NCBI GenBank assembly: GCA_007922225.1
Contig: ML679961.1
Span: 66,291,075 to 66,355,074 of the forward strand
Source: Emydura subglobosa
Taxonomy: Eukaryota > Chordata > Testudines > Chelidae
Length of the DNA stretch: 64,000 nucleotides
Reading direction: 5' to 3'
How positions within the stretch are numbered: position 1 is the stretch's first letter; each line of letters begins with the position of its first letter. Positions 55,450 through 64,000 of the stretch are shown one piece after another. The translations under genes and the position numbers were made by a program. The notes under the pieces were generated by a model. The model was not told the origin of the DNA. It worked only from the letters and a program-made list of their open reading frames with translations, and searched no databases.

Positions 55450-57345
55450 CGTATGGTCTGTGCTGGGATTGGGAATTTAATAGTCTCTTTTTTCCGTGTT
55501 TATAGATACCCCGTGACCGGAGGGTAGCCTGTAGTCTTTCAGGGTGTGAAGGGAGGTGTCAGTCTTTTTGGCAAAGAACTTCGTGCCCTTCAAGGGAAGG
55601 CCCTCAATCATGGACAGCACCTCCTTTGGAAAGCTCGACAAATGGAGCCATGGTGCTGGTCGCATCATCACAGCTATGGAGCTGAACCTAGACACTGCGT
55701 CGGCCGCATTGAGGGCAGACTGCAGGGATGTCTTTGCCACTAATTGGCCCTCTTGGTAACAGCCTTAAATGCGTCATGATGTATCATTTTATCAATAAAG
55801 TCATTCAGTTTAGAGTAATTTATGTAATTGTACTTCACCACGAGGCTTGGCAGTTGGTGATACGGAATTGCAGAGTAGCTGAGGAGTTCGCTTTTCTGCT
55901 GAAAAGATCAAGGTGCTTCCAATCCCTATCACAGGGAGTAGTCCTTGACTGGTGTTGTCAGCCGTGGGAGTTGATTGTGCCCCCCCACGATGGAGTTGGG
56001 TGGCGGGTTGGAAAAACAGAACTTAGATTGGCAGGGACATAGTAGTTTTTTTCTGCTTGCTTGCAAGTTTGCGCCATTGATGCTGGAGTTTGCCATACAG
56101 TATATGCTGGTTCTAAAACGGCCTCATTTATACGGAGGGCAATCTTTGAGGAGGACAAAGAGTGAAGGATGTCAAAAAGCTGATGTCCTTGACTTCCTCC
56201 AATGGTGTCTGAAGGGTGTCTGGTGCCTCTTCATCAGCTCCTGGAAGAGACAAATGTCATCTGCCAAAGATGGTGGGGGACATGATGGCGTCATCCAGAG
56301 AAGAGGAGGATATCGTCCTCAGTGTCACTTCATCATCAGTACCAGCTTCCTATTCCTGTATGACTTGAGGTGGCTCCAAAGGCCTGGATGCTGCAGCGGA
56401 CGGGGTATGCCTGGAGTGTTCTTGGGCAAGGTTTGAGGCCTGAGAGGCATGCTGTTGGTGCGCTGCCAAAGGGTCCCAATATGGCCATTGGGGTGGTGGT
56501 GGCATAGAGCCTGGTGGTGGCACCCATGGGTGGCCATACCAAGATGTGGGGGCATCTGTGGGTATATCTTTGGGCTCTGCTGGTAATGAGAGCTTTACTG
56601 TCTGAACTCTCGCTAGAGAGCCGAGAAGCATGCCATGGCTGTAGGGATACTTCCTGTGCTTGGTAGAGGCTCAGTGCAGTGGCCCTGGTACCGAGAGGTG
56701 GGGACTCTGGAGCGCCTGGCACATAGAGGCCTCTGGAGTGGTGGGATTCCACCAATACCGATCATCCTGGCATCAGTGTCGGTGTCAGGGGGGAGGTGGG
56801 AGAAGGTGAGGTGTCAAGGATGGTACTGATGTGGGATCGCATACCAGTTCCTTCTTAGAGGAGTGCTTGCTCCTGTCTTTGTCCCTCGGTGCCACTGACT
56901 CAGTGCCCATGCCCATTGGGTCTGTAGGCTTTTCAACAGTACCTGCCACTGAGGATTTCCATGAGTTGTAGGTACCGGACTGAGAAGGTCTTGGTGCTGG
57001 CTGTACCAAGCTTGCTGGAGAATGTCTACAGCTATCTTGGGGCTCACTGTGGGGATTTGCCACTGTCTTTTTCGATGATTTGTGAGAGGTGTCAGTGGTT
57101 GTTTCTTTAGATGTTGACAGCTGTGGGGAAAACTCACGTCTGCCAGATGATTCATGGTGCAGATCCAGAGAGGGTCAGAGAGAGGCCTCCATGAATCTTC
57201 TGCCTGAGCTCTCTATCTTCATGTGACTGGGACCTCAGCTGCTGTCACAGACCACACTTTTGTTGATTGTGGCTTTCCCTGAGACAGCAAATGCACTTGT
57301 CTGTGATCGGGATTGCCTTGTTGCAAGTGAGGCACTTCTTGAAGC
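55450..57345 (-). pseudogene. DIRS Gag-like ORF1, copy D, with Cys/His knuckle
   Basis: At the 5' side a Cys/His cluster (KKCLTC ... CICCLRESHNQQKC, about 57340-57250) resembles a zinc-binding motif typical of DIRS Gag. Pro/Ser/Gln-rich sequence follows (57155-56336). Then come the core words IALRINEAVLEPAYTVWQTP (56150-56090) and MAKTSLQSALNAADAVS with PWLHLSSFPKEVL (55740-55640), ending near 55480. Frames shift repeatedly. Role inferred from the family: RNA or cDNA binding during replication. Confidence 0.72.
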
Positions 57346-57489
57346 CAGGAAAGAAACTAAAGATCTTTTAAAAAAAATGTTTTTAATTTTTAAAGATAAA
57401 ATAAAAGAAGAAAGTATAACTAGACCTATAACTATGAACTAGGAGACTGACTAACTATAGAAATACAGATTAAAATAATGGTCTAATGG

Positions 57490-57704
57490 GACTGCAAACA
57501 CCTCTGTCTCTGTCTCGTGGCTGTTGAGAAGGATCTGAGGAGGTTAGCCCACGTGTGCTGATTAACCTTGTGGCACAGCATGAGGAGAGAAAGCACATGT
57601 GCGGGCCTACTGGACACTGCTACCAAACTCTCTGATCAACAGTGCAGGGATGCAAGCAAATCTACAGGGGAGTACCCATAGTATACTACAGAAGAAGAAC
57701 CACT
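57490..57704 (-). repeat. DIRS 5' inverted terminal repeat, copy D
   Basis: GACACTGCTACCAAACTCTC and ATCAACAGTGCAGGGATGCA (about 57614-57655), then GTACCCATAGTATAC and AAGAAGAACCAC at the tip. These pair inversely with GCGCTGTTGATTGGAGAACT and TGTGTACCCCTATGG at the 3' end (48930-48990). This pins both outer ends of copy D. Confidence 0.8.
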
Positions 57705-59981
57705 CGTTTCTATCACACTCTCTTGTTTCTAGTGGAATCTCTACTCTTTCTTAAATAAACTTTCTTTTGTTTTTTTACAATTGATGTGTGCTATACAGGA
57801 GCAGTGGTTTAAGGTAAAACTGGAACACTGGGGTTACACTGCTCCTTTGGGAAAAGAGGATTTGGGATTTCTGAGAGTAGCAAGTGTTAGGGGCTGGAAA
57901 TCATAGGGGAATTCTTCAAGGGGACTCAGGGACTGGGGTGCACCTCTTGTTAACCTGCCAGGCAAAGACAGTGCTGACTAAACCCAGAAGAGAGTGCTTG
58001 AGTGGCTGAAAAGCTGGTGGGGTTAGGGAGCTAACATCCAGTTACCACAAGCAAGACTTCCTTACGGTGGATGCAGGAGTAAAAGGGGTGTCACAGACCT
58101 GGTGACCCAGAGAATCATCACAACCTAGTTTATATTTAATCTCCTCTGTTCACCTTCTCTTCTTTTCTCCTCCCATCACCGTCTGTTCTCCATCTCCTTT
58201 TATAGAAGGAATTTAGACAAAATAAATTCCCTCTCTTTACAAAAAGGACACTCTGTCTTCCTACTTAGCAGCTACTACTCAGAATGGCTTCTTTAAGTGC
58301 TGATGCCTGTCTGTTACCATAGAAACAGACCACAAGAATACTGTTTTATATAGAGTCTTATAATGTGCATATCACTGTAGTATCTGAGCACTTTCCAGTA
58401 TTGTTTTAAGTATTAAGCAACATGACTAACATCTCTCACGTGTTTGTTATCTCAACCTCTCCCCGGGGGAATGGAAGGGACAACTCCAAGAAGCAAAAAG
58501 CACTGTGTTTTGTAGAGAGATAAGAAAGCTTACTGCTACCCACTGGCTATACTGAACTGAAAGAAGAGGACTTTTAATACTACTCCCTACTTCCCTAGAT
58601 GTCAAGGTAGTTGAGCAACCAAGGTCTTGTTCTTATCCACCTAAAAGAGGGTGGATCAAAACAATCCTGCTTGGCAGGATTCAGCAGCAAAAAACTGAGC
58701 AACTCTTATGCCTCAAAACTGAAAATATGTAAAAATTGATTTACTTTTAATTATTTATGCATTCATATTCCCCGCCCTCCCTCCCCCCAATTACACTCAT
58801 TTTCCACAGTGAAACAAGATAGGTCAGTTTTACTTTCTACCTCTCATGCTCTAGCAAAGTGCCACTGGGCCTGGGTTTCCAGAATTGAAGGGGAAGGATT
58901 ACATTTCTTTAAAAAAAAAATTGGTTGAAATTCTCTGAATGTCAGGAAATAAATTCTAATCAACACTAGGATTTGCAAACCATTTGTCTTTTTATCAAAA
59001 TTACCAAAACCTAAATTTTTGACCTTACACTAGTCAATCATACTCCTTTAATAGTTTAAGATTTACAAGTTCACAGGTTTCAAAGGAAGGAGAGAAAGTT
59101 CAGGCTTTTGCTCATGCCAGGGACAGATTAAGACCTGCTATAAGTAGGTGCATCTTCAATACAGTCTGGATACACAGATGCTGCTAAAACTGTGTGCCAA
59201 ATTCTCAGTTGTGTAAATCTGCATAGCTCCATTTAATACCAATAAACAATACAAACTGCTAAACTGTTTTCCCTGAGCGGATTTGGTTAGAGTAAATTCA
59301 GTTACAAAATATTTTAATTGAAAAACAGAAATCTGCCCCTAGTCTAGTCAACCCCTCAAAATCAAAGAGTTGTTGAGATTTGTGTCTGCGTCCCTGGTTT
59401 CCATTCACCCTCCCTCCCCCCCCCCCCCCCCCCCCCCCCTTTTTGGGGGGGGTTTTTTTTTTTTAAGTTAAAAGGACAAATATGCTTAGAGCTGGATATG
59501 CTCTTGATCACCAAAGGAAAATGAAAAAGTTTAAATATTTCTAGGCTTGGCAGAATTCAATTTTATTTATTTTTTTAAATTTTGATGGGCAATATCAATG
59601 TTTATTTTTAACCATTTTTTCGATTTTTATCAATTTAAATTTTCACAGTTACAGGAAATCATAGGGGATTAGACAATAGGGTGGGGTCAAACAAATATTT
59701 TATGACAGTAGATGTTAATCACGAAGTTAAAGCTTTATAACCTTTAAAACACAAATTGTCAACATCACATGTCAAAATATACAAAGTAAATATCCTTAAA
59801 TCGAACTAGTAAAGTTCTCAAACGGCATTTTTCTCAACATTCCAATCTATAACTATTGATTATCTATGGAAATATTTCTTCTGATTTGTGTGTGTACAGT
59901 GAAACCAATGATTACCGACATTTATGGATAAAAATCTAATCCTTCCAAGCCTACATATTTTGAAAAAGTTAAAAAATGTAA
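57705..59981. other. Intronic DNA with LTR-like tail and homopolymer block
   Basis: At 57750-57770 CTTAAATAAACTTTCTTTTG resembles the polyA/U5 part of an LTR, but no other LTR feature was found. A C24-T5-G8-T12 run lies at 59416-59464. Otherwise AT-rich and unique-looking, with no gene. Confidence 0.5.
59416..59464. repeat. Homopolymer block C24-T5-G8-T12
   Basis: Four adjacent homopolymers without intervening bases: C at 59416-59439, T at 59440-59444, G at 59445-59452, T at 59453-59464. Such a composition is unusual in natural sequence and is hard to sequence; the lengths may be wrong. Confidence 0.85.
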
Positions 59982-60208
59982 GCCAACATTTTCAAAGTCA
60001 GATGTCTAAAGTTAGACTCCTGAATCCGTATTTAGGCATGTAAACATAAATGGCCTGAATTATACAGGTGCTGAGCATCAAAACATCCTACTGAAGTCAA
60101 TGAGAGCTGAAGGTGATCAGCATCTTTCAAAATAGGTCAGTTCTGTTAAGGTGCCTAAGTATGGATTTAGGAACCTAACTTTAGGCACTCATTTTTTAAA
60201 ATTTTGGC
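59982..60208. mobile_element. Palindromic MITE 450 bp downstream of the GPHN exon
   Basis: The left arm (59982-60038: CATTTTCAAAGTCAGATGTC, CTAAAGTTAGACTCCTGAAT) pairs with the right arm (about 60150-60208: GGATTTAGGAACCTAACTTT, then AAAATTTTGGC). A centre with TGAAGTCAATGAGAG lies between. The arms are about 55 bp each with moderate identity. It belongs to a common sauropsid palindrome family with CCTAAGT-type arms. Confidence 0.8.
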
Positions 60209-60658
60209 ACAAACTATAAAGCCTGATTAAAACTGTTGTACAATAAAATACCCAAAGTTTAAATAAAGGTATCAAGTCAGAAATTAGAGGGGAAAGACTT
60301 ATTGAGTCTTTTAGATTCTGTCAAGTTGATTAAAACAATGTTTTGGCCCTGTGGAGATAAGCTAAATGAATATAGCAAATATAATCAGTTAGGCTCAGTG
60401 AAAAAAAAGGGACTTTAAAATGTATGAAAAGGACAATTTTATTTTCATGCTGTTTTTAATTTTAGAGACTGCTCGAAATGTCAGGTCAGCTATTCAATAT
60501 CTAAAATAATTTTTGACAGTTTCCAGTATTTATCAGGCGGGGTATTAAGCGATGGCCTCTGTGCACAAAAGGAGGCGGAAGGGCTTTTTCATGTAACACC
60601 TTAGGAATTCTCCCCAGCAAAACACTTCCAGTGCTGAAAGACAGTAGTAATACTGTAC

Positions 60659-60716
60659 CTTGATTTCTTCAATTTCATCTGGCACTATCTTGTATGCAGA
60701 TATAGTCCCTCCCAAC
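60659..60716 (-). CDS. GPHN: Gephyrin exon (N-terminal G domain), internal coding exon
   Basis: Seen in the sequence: on the minus strand an acceptor with a pyrimidine-rich tract (CTTCTCCCAATTTCAG) precedes 58 bases and the donor GTACAG follows at 60658. The first base completes a codon split with the previous exon. The next 19 codons are open and read LGGTISAYKIVPDEIEEIK, ending in phase 0. Known: this matches the N-terminal G (MogA-like, molybdopterin adenylyltransferase) domain of gephyrin as I remember it, just after the ...DLVQDPS segment. Gephyrin makes molybdenum cofactor in the cytosol and scaffolds glycine and GABA-A receptors at inhibitory synapses. Inference: the gene runs on the minus strand and the window is mostly its intron, which fits the very large introns of GPHN. 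The coding part shows no damage. A 58-bp exon can only be placed by protein memory here. Confidence 0.9.
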
Positions 60717-61767
60717 CTGAAATTGGGAGAAGAAAATATTCTCATAACCAGTATCACAAAGCACAGAATGTTGTTCACATTGTCACTGTTAGTTCTGAGT
60801 ATATTAGTTCTGAGAATTAGCTTGGCATTTGAGCAATTCAGAAAATGTTTATTTCATTAAACCAATAAAAACCTTTAAATGGTTAAAATGAGCATCAGAG
60901 GCAAAGTGTGCTTGGCCAGCCTGAGAGAGAAGATTTAGGTGAACCAAGTAAGAATTACCATCATTAGGGTTTTACTGTTTACTTCAACTGTCATAAATGC
61001 TATGAATTTTTTTAAATTGTGTGGCGAGTTTAACTGTTTTAATGCTGACTATGCTTCAGCCTCAGTACTTCTCTGGATTGCAGAGTCATTTTAAAATTGT
61101 TTTTAGTAAATTTTTTATTTTGAAATGTGTCTGAACGTCAGCCCTGCAGGTTGACATCTTCTGTTTATGCATGCAATAGGTACAGCATGAGTAGTGGCAG
61201 TGCAGAGCTTCTCTCACTCCACCTTACTAACCTGCCTTAGCTCTGAACTGAACTTCTAAGGTTAGAGGGGTAGTCAGGGTCCATGGGCCATTCAGTCCCA
61301 GAGATCTTGTCAGACTGACAGGAAGGTTGCTAATTATTCCCAGTGCAGTTGTGGTTTTGAGATGTTGACTCCTTTTCTCTAGGAATTGCCGTGACACCAA
61401 TTAACTCTATTAATTATTATTATTTTATTTGACAACACCCAAAATGTGCTAGGTGCATTCCAATTAATATAAAATAATAACACATAATATAATCTGGGGA
61501 GTTCGCAAACTAATCTCAAACCAGATCTAAAAACAGGGGTAACAATAGTAGGAAGGGGCTGGGAGGAAGGACTGAGGTGACATCAATAGGAATATGCAGT
61601 TATTCAGGAAGAGCAGAGATGGAGCAGATTTTTTGGGGGGGGGTGGGGGGGACGGACAGACGGACGGACGGTAAAAATATCTACATAGAATGGACAAGTA
61701 GAAGACTAATTAGTAAGATTCTTATAGGTATTCTGGAAGACATGGGCGTTCAGGAGGAATTTAAGAG
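60717..61767. other. Intron upstream of the GPHN exon, with an old repeat remnant
   Basis: No further exon seen. At 61411-61530 TTATTATTATTTTATTTGAC followed by AAATGTGCTAGGTGCATTCC resembles a degraded ancient amniote repeat whose core is GTGCTAGGCGCT. A G-rich and GGAC tract lies at 61635-61671. Confidence 0.5.
61635..61671 (+). repeat. G-run followed by (GGAC)n microsatellite
   Basis: G9, T, G7-rich stretch, then GACGGACAGACGGACGGACG. Simple tandem repeat of about five tetranucleotide units. Confidence 0.85.
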
Positions 61768-61768
61768 C

Positions 61769-61836
61769 CTGATCCAAAGCCCTTTGAAGTCAATGAAAAG
61801 ACAACCATTGACTTCAATGGACTTTGGATGGGATCC
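61769..61836. mobile_element. Short palindromic MITE
   Basis: CTGATCCAAAGCCCTTTGAA at the left pairs with TTCAATGGACTTTGGATG at the right, with a four-base loop region ACAA and the core GAAGTCAATG / CATTGACTTC. About 68 bp and almost wholly self-complementary. Confidence 0.8.
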
Positions 61837-64000
61837 TACATGAAGACAGAGGGTGGTGGTTTATGGAGAAACTCAGGAAGGATCCATACACAGGAATCAA
61901 CATGGAAGAAAGTGCAGAGATGGTTGTGGAAGAAACAGAAACAGGGCAACTCATTTCTCATAGACCACCACTATTGGATTGTAACAGCCTTCCATAGGCA
62001 AAAATTTCTAACTACTACCACTCTAAGCTAGATTTGAAGTAGCAAACAAACATTGAATGTGCCCCTCAGGCATATGCTGCTAAGTTAGCATTCTTTTGTA
62101 ACGACATTTCCATGTTGAAGTACATTACCCAATATGTGAGGCAGCAGTGGGGATGCATTTTGCTCCACATACATAGCATATAATTCAGCAATAAAGGAGT
62201 TAAAGAAATTCATTTCATTCAAATGCCATGGTCACATAGTTTTCGGGGTGTTTTTTTGTTTGTTTGTTTGTTTTTGTTTTAAATAGTCTACATTTTTTAA
62301 AAATCCTCTTAGAAACTCCTCTTAGAAAGTTGAAAGTTAAATTTCATCTCCTTAATGAGTCTGTGATTTCTTTCATAACTACTTATTTAGGAAGTTTTAA
62401 CAGATTTACAAGTCATTGCTCTGTAAATATTAAAAATAAAAAAAAAATATTTACAACACTGAGTTTATCATTTTGTTTAGAGAACCATCATGCAGTAATG
62501 TAATCATAACATTTTTCCGTTAGCACGGCCTTACCATATTACAGAGTGAGCCTCTTCACACAAGTTGGGACTTCTTGTTTCCAGATATTTTATTAAACAG
62601 AATGAAACTATTGACTCTACTCATATTTATCAAACCAGAGGTGTCAATAAAATGTTAATATTCAAAAAAATTGTGCAGGTGGGTTTTTTTTTGTTTTTCT
62701 GTTTTGTTTTTTTTTCCAGGAGAAGGTACTTTGAATATTGAATAAATGGTAACCAAATACCTGAGTATCTATTTGTCCTTTATTTTGCTGGGTACATAAT
62801 TGATATGTTAATTTTTTTAACAACATCTCCACCGCATATGCATTAATCTCTTTTTTTTCCACCACAATTTATCCAATATTTATCTTCATTCATTCTCTCT
62901 CTATTTTTTAACCAGACTGGTATGAGGTACCATTGAAAAAGCGTCTTCAAGAAATTTTAATTTTATCATACTACAAACCGAGGTTGATGGTCCTTTTTTC
63001 CGGATCAAAGCCCATTTCTCTGGGATATGCCTATCCAAATCCTTTCCCACCATATCATGCTTGGACTTTCCTTTTTTTTTTTTTTTTTTAAAAAAAAAAG
63101 TTGTCTGCAAGGATTGATTTGTTAGTTATAACTTTTGTGTTTCCTACTAGACCAGAAGCTTCTCTTAAAATACCATTCTGTATAAAACAACTTTTCAAAA
63201 AAGTTGAGAAACATCATGCCTAAGTAGATGGTACCGGTACAAGGGGAGAGTGGGCCAGTTCTAGTTTTAGTTTCTAAATAAATTAGAAAAGTTTCTTTGA
63301 TAAACAGCTGGCCAACTGGATGTATTCCATGGCTCTTCCTACCCAAAACCCTTCAAGTGGCCTTTGAAAAGGATATATATTTTAAGGCTGTAGGCTGCAA
63401 GAATTTACTATCAATTGCTGCTCTTGTAGAAGCAATGGGACTAAAACTCACAGTAATAAGTACAGCAGCTGGTGGCATGTATTTGCAGGATTAAGTCTCT
63501 ATTTTACAGACACTGATATTCTCCCCCAAGGACATGCTACCATGGTTCTGTTCATATCATGAAGCACCATCACTGAAAATGACAGTAGAGCTCTGGGAAT
63601 ATAATTAATTAATGTTCCCCCTGATGGCTCTGCCACAGAACAGAACTAATTATTTTCTAGGTTCTACAGAAGTGAAACCCATTTAGAAAAAAATGTAATG
63701 ACACAGCAGTAGAGAATTATCAAATATTTATAGAGTTACATTTTCTCTCACTTGGCAGGGATTTTTTCTTTCAGCTAGAAAAATATACATGCAGGTAGAA
63801 TATAATGAAATACATCTTTAATATATTATACATTTTGCTTTTTTAATAAAAAAAGGAAGAAAATTATAAACCAAACAAGATTTGGCTTCTGTGTTCTGGC
63901 TATATATCTCTCTACAAGCATGTCACCTTAAAAATTATTTGCTGCATATGAAGAGAGACTCATTGTGAAAAAGACGTAGATTATGTCTACAGTATGAAAA
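61837..64000. other. Intronic DNA without recognisable gene
   Basis: AT-rich unique-looking sequence. Features are only simple: (TTTG)n at 62255-62280, a self-complementary TGTAAATATT ... AATATTTACA at 62422-62455, and T19-A10 around 63072-63100. No exon was recognised up to the window end. Confidence 0.55.

Larger units (their letters stand above)
48888..57704 (-). mobile_element. DIRS retrotransposon copy D, full length, split by Polinton-like element
   Basis: The most complete copy. Minus-strand order: 5' inverted terminal repeat (57704-57490), Gag-like ORF1 (57345-55450), RT/RNase H (55242-53850), linker and recombinase (53830-53226, resuming at 50070-49164), then internal complementary region and 3' terminal repeat (49250-48888). 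Removing the 3149-bp insertion at 50071-53219 and one 6-bp duplication leaves about 5.66 kb, a normal length for vertebrate DIRS. DIRS elements make no target duplication, and none is seen at the outer ends. All ORFs carry stops. Confidence 0.85.

Noticed and set aside
62901..63110. Minus frame as an upstream GPHN exon
   Set aside because: The translation does not match the residues expected before the recognised exon, and no acceptor-donor pair fits.
1..64000. tRNA, rRNA or other structured RNA genes
   Set aside because: No cloverleaf-like segment with A and B boxes and no rRNA-like block was recognised on either strand by eye; a tRNAscan or Infernal run would be decisive.

Overview
The window looks like a stretch of vertebrate nuclear genome, most likely from a non-avian reptile and best matching a turtle. 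The reasons are the repeat mix: CR1 LINEs with a recognisable reverse transcriptase, many DIRS-type (tyrosine-recombinase) retrotransposons, PIF/Harbinger and hAT miniature elements, a Polinton-type relic, and solo LTRs. There are no bacterial-style operons, no intact long genes, and only one host coding exon that I can recognise.

That exon (60659-60716, minus strand, 58 bp) has canonical splice sites. It encodes 19 residues matching the N-terminal G domain of gephyrin (GPHN). If this is right, the rest of the window is intron of GPHN: everything below 60658 lies downstream of the exon on the transcribed minus strand, and everything above 60716 lies upstream. No second GPHN exon was found.

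Layout: 1-7 kb, mostly unique intronic DNA with an hAT end and palindromic MITEs. 7-10 kb, CR1 fragments and a 5' DIRS fragment (copy F) split by a CR1 LINE. 10.4-10.9 kb, an hAT MITE with a perfect 8-bp target duplication. 11.8-14.7 kb, a decayed second LINE (endonuclease plus RT). 14.7-15.9 kb, a GC-rich LTR-like repeat with a minisatellite. 16.3-16.9 kb, an hAT element. 18.8-19.6 kb, a solo LTR. 20.6-22.8 kb, DIRS copy A carrying an LTR insertion. 24.0 kb, a Harbinger MITE. 25.6-31.2 kb, DIRS copy B carrying an LTR and the inverted partner of that MITE. 33.5-35.2 kb, nested MITEs. 37-39 kb, a decayed Harbinger transposase. 40.9-46.3 kb, DIRS copies E and C with an LTR insertion and a 10-N assembly gap. 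48.9-57.7 kb, DIRS copy D, the most complete copy, split by a 3149-bp Polinton-like element with 6-bp target duplication. 57.7-64 kb, mostly unique intron, the GPHN exon and two palindromic MITEs.

All six DIRS relics and the LINEs lie on the minus strand, the sense strand of GPHN. Nearly every DIRS copy has a younger element inside it, so the DIRS cluster has acted as a landing zone. I found no working mobile-element gene: every reading frame examined is broken by stops, frameshifts or lost catalytic residues. The most unusual object is the short Polinton-like element with its tandem polyadenylation-signal cassettes, a 43-bp minisatellite and a possible small spliced gene.
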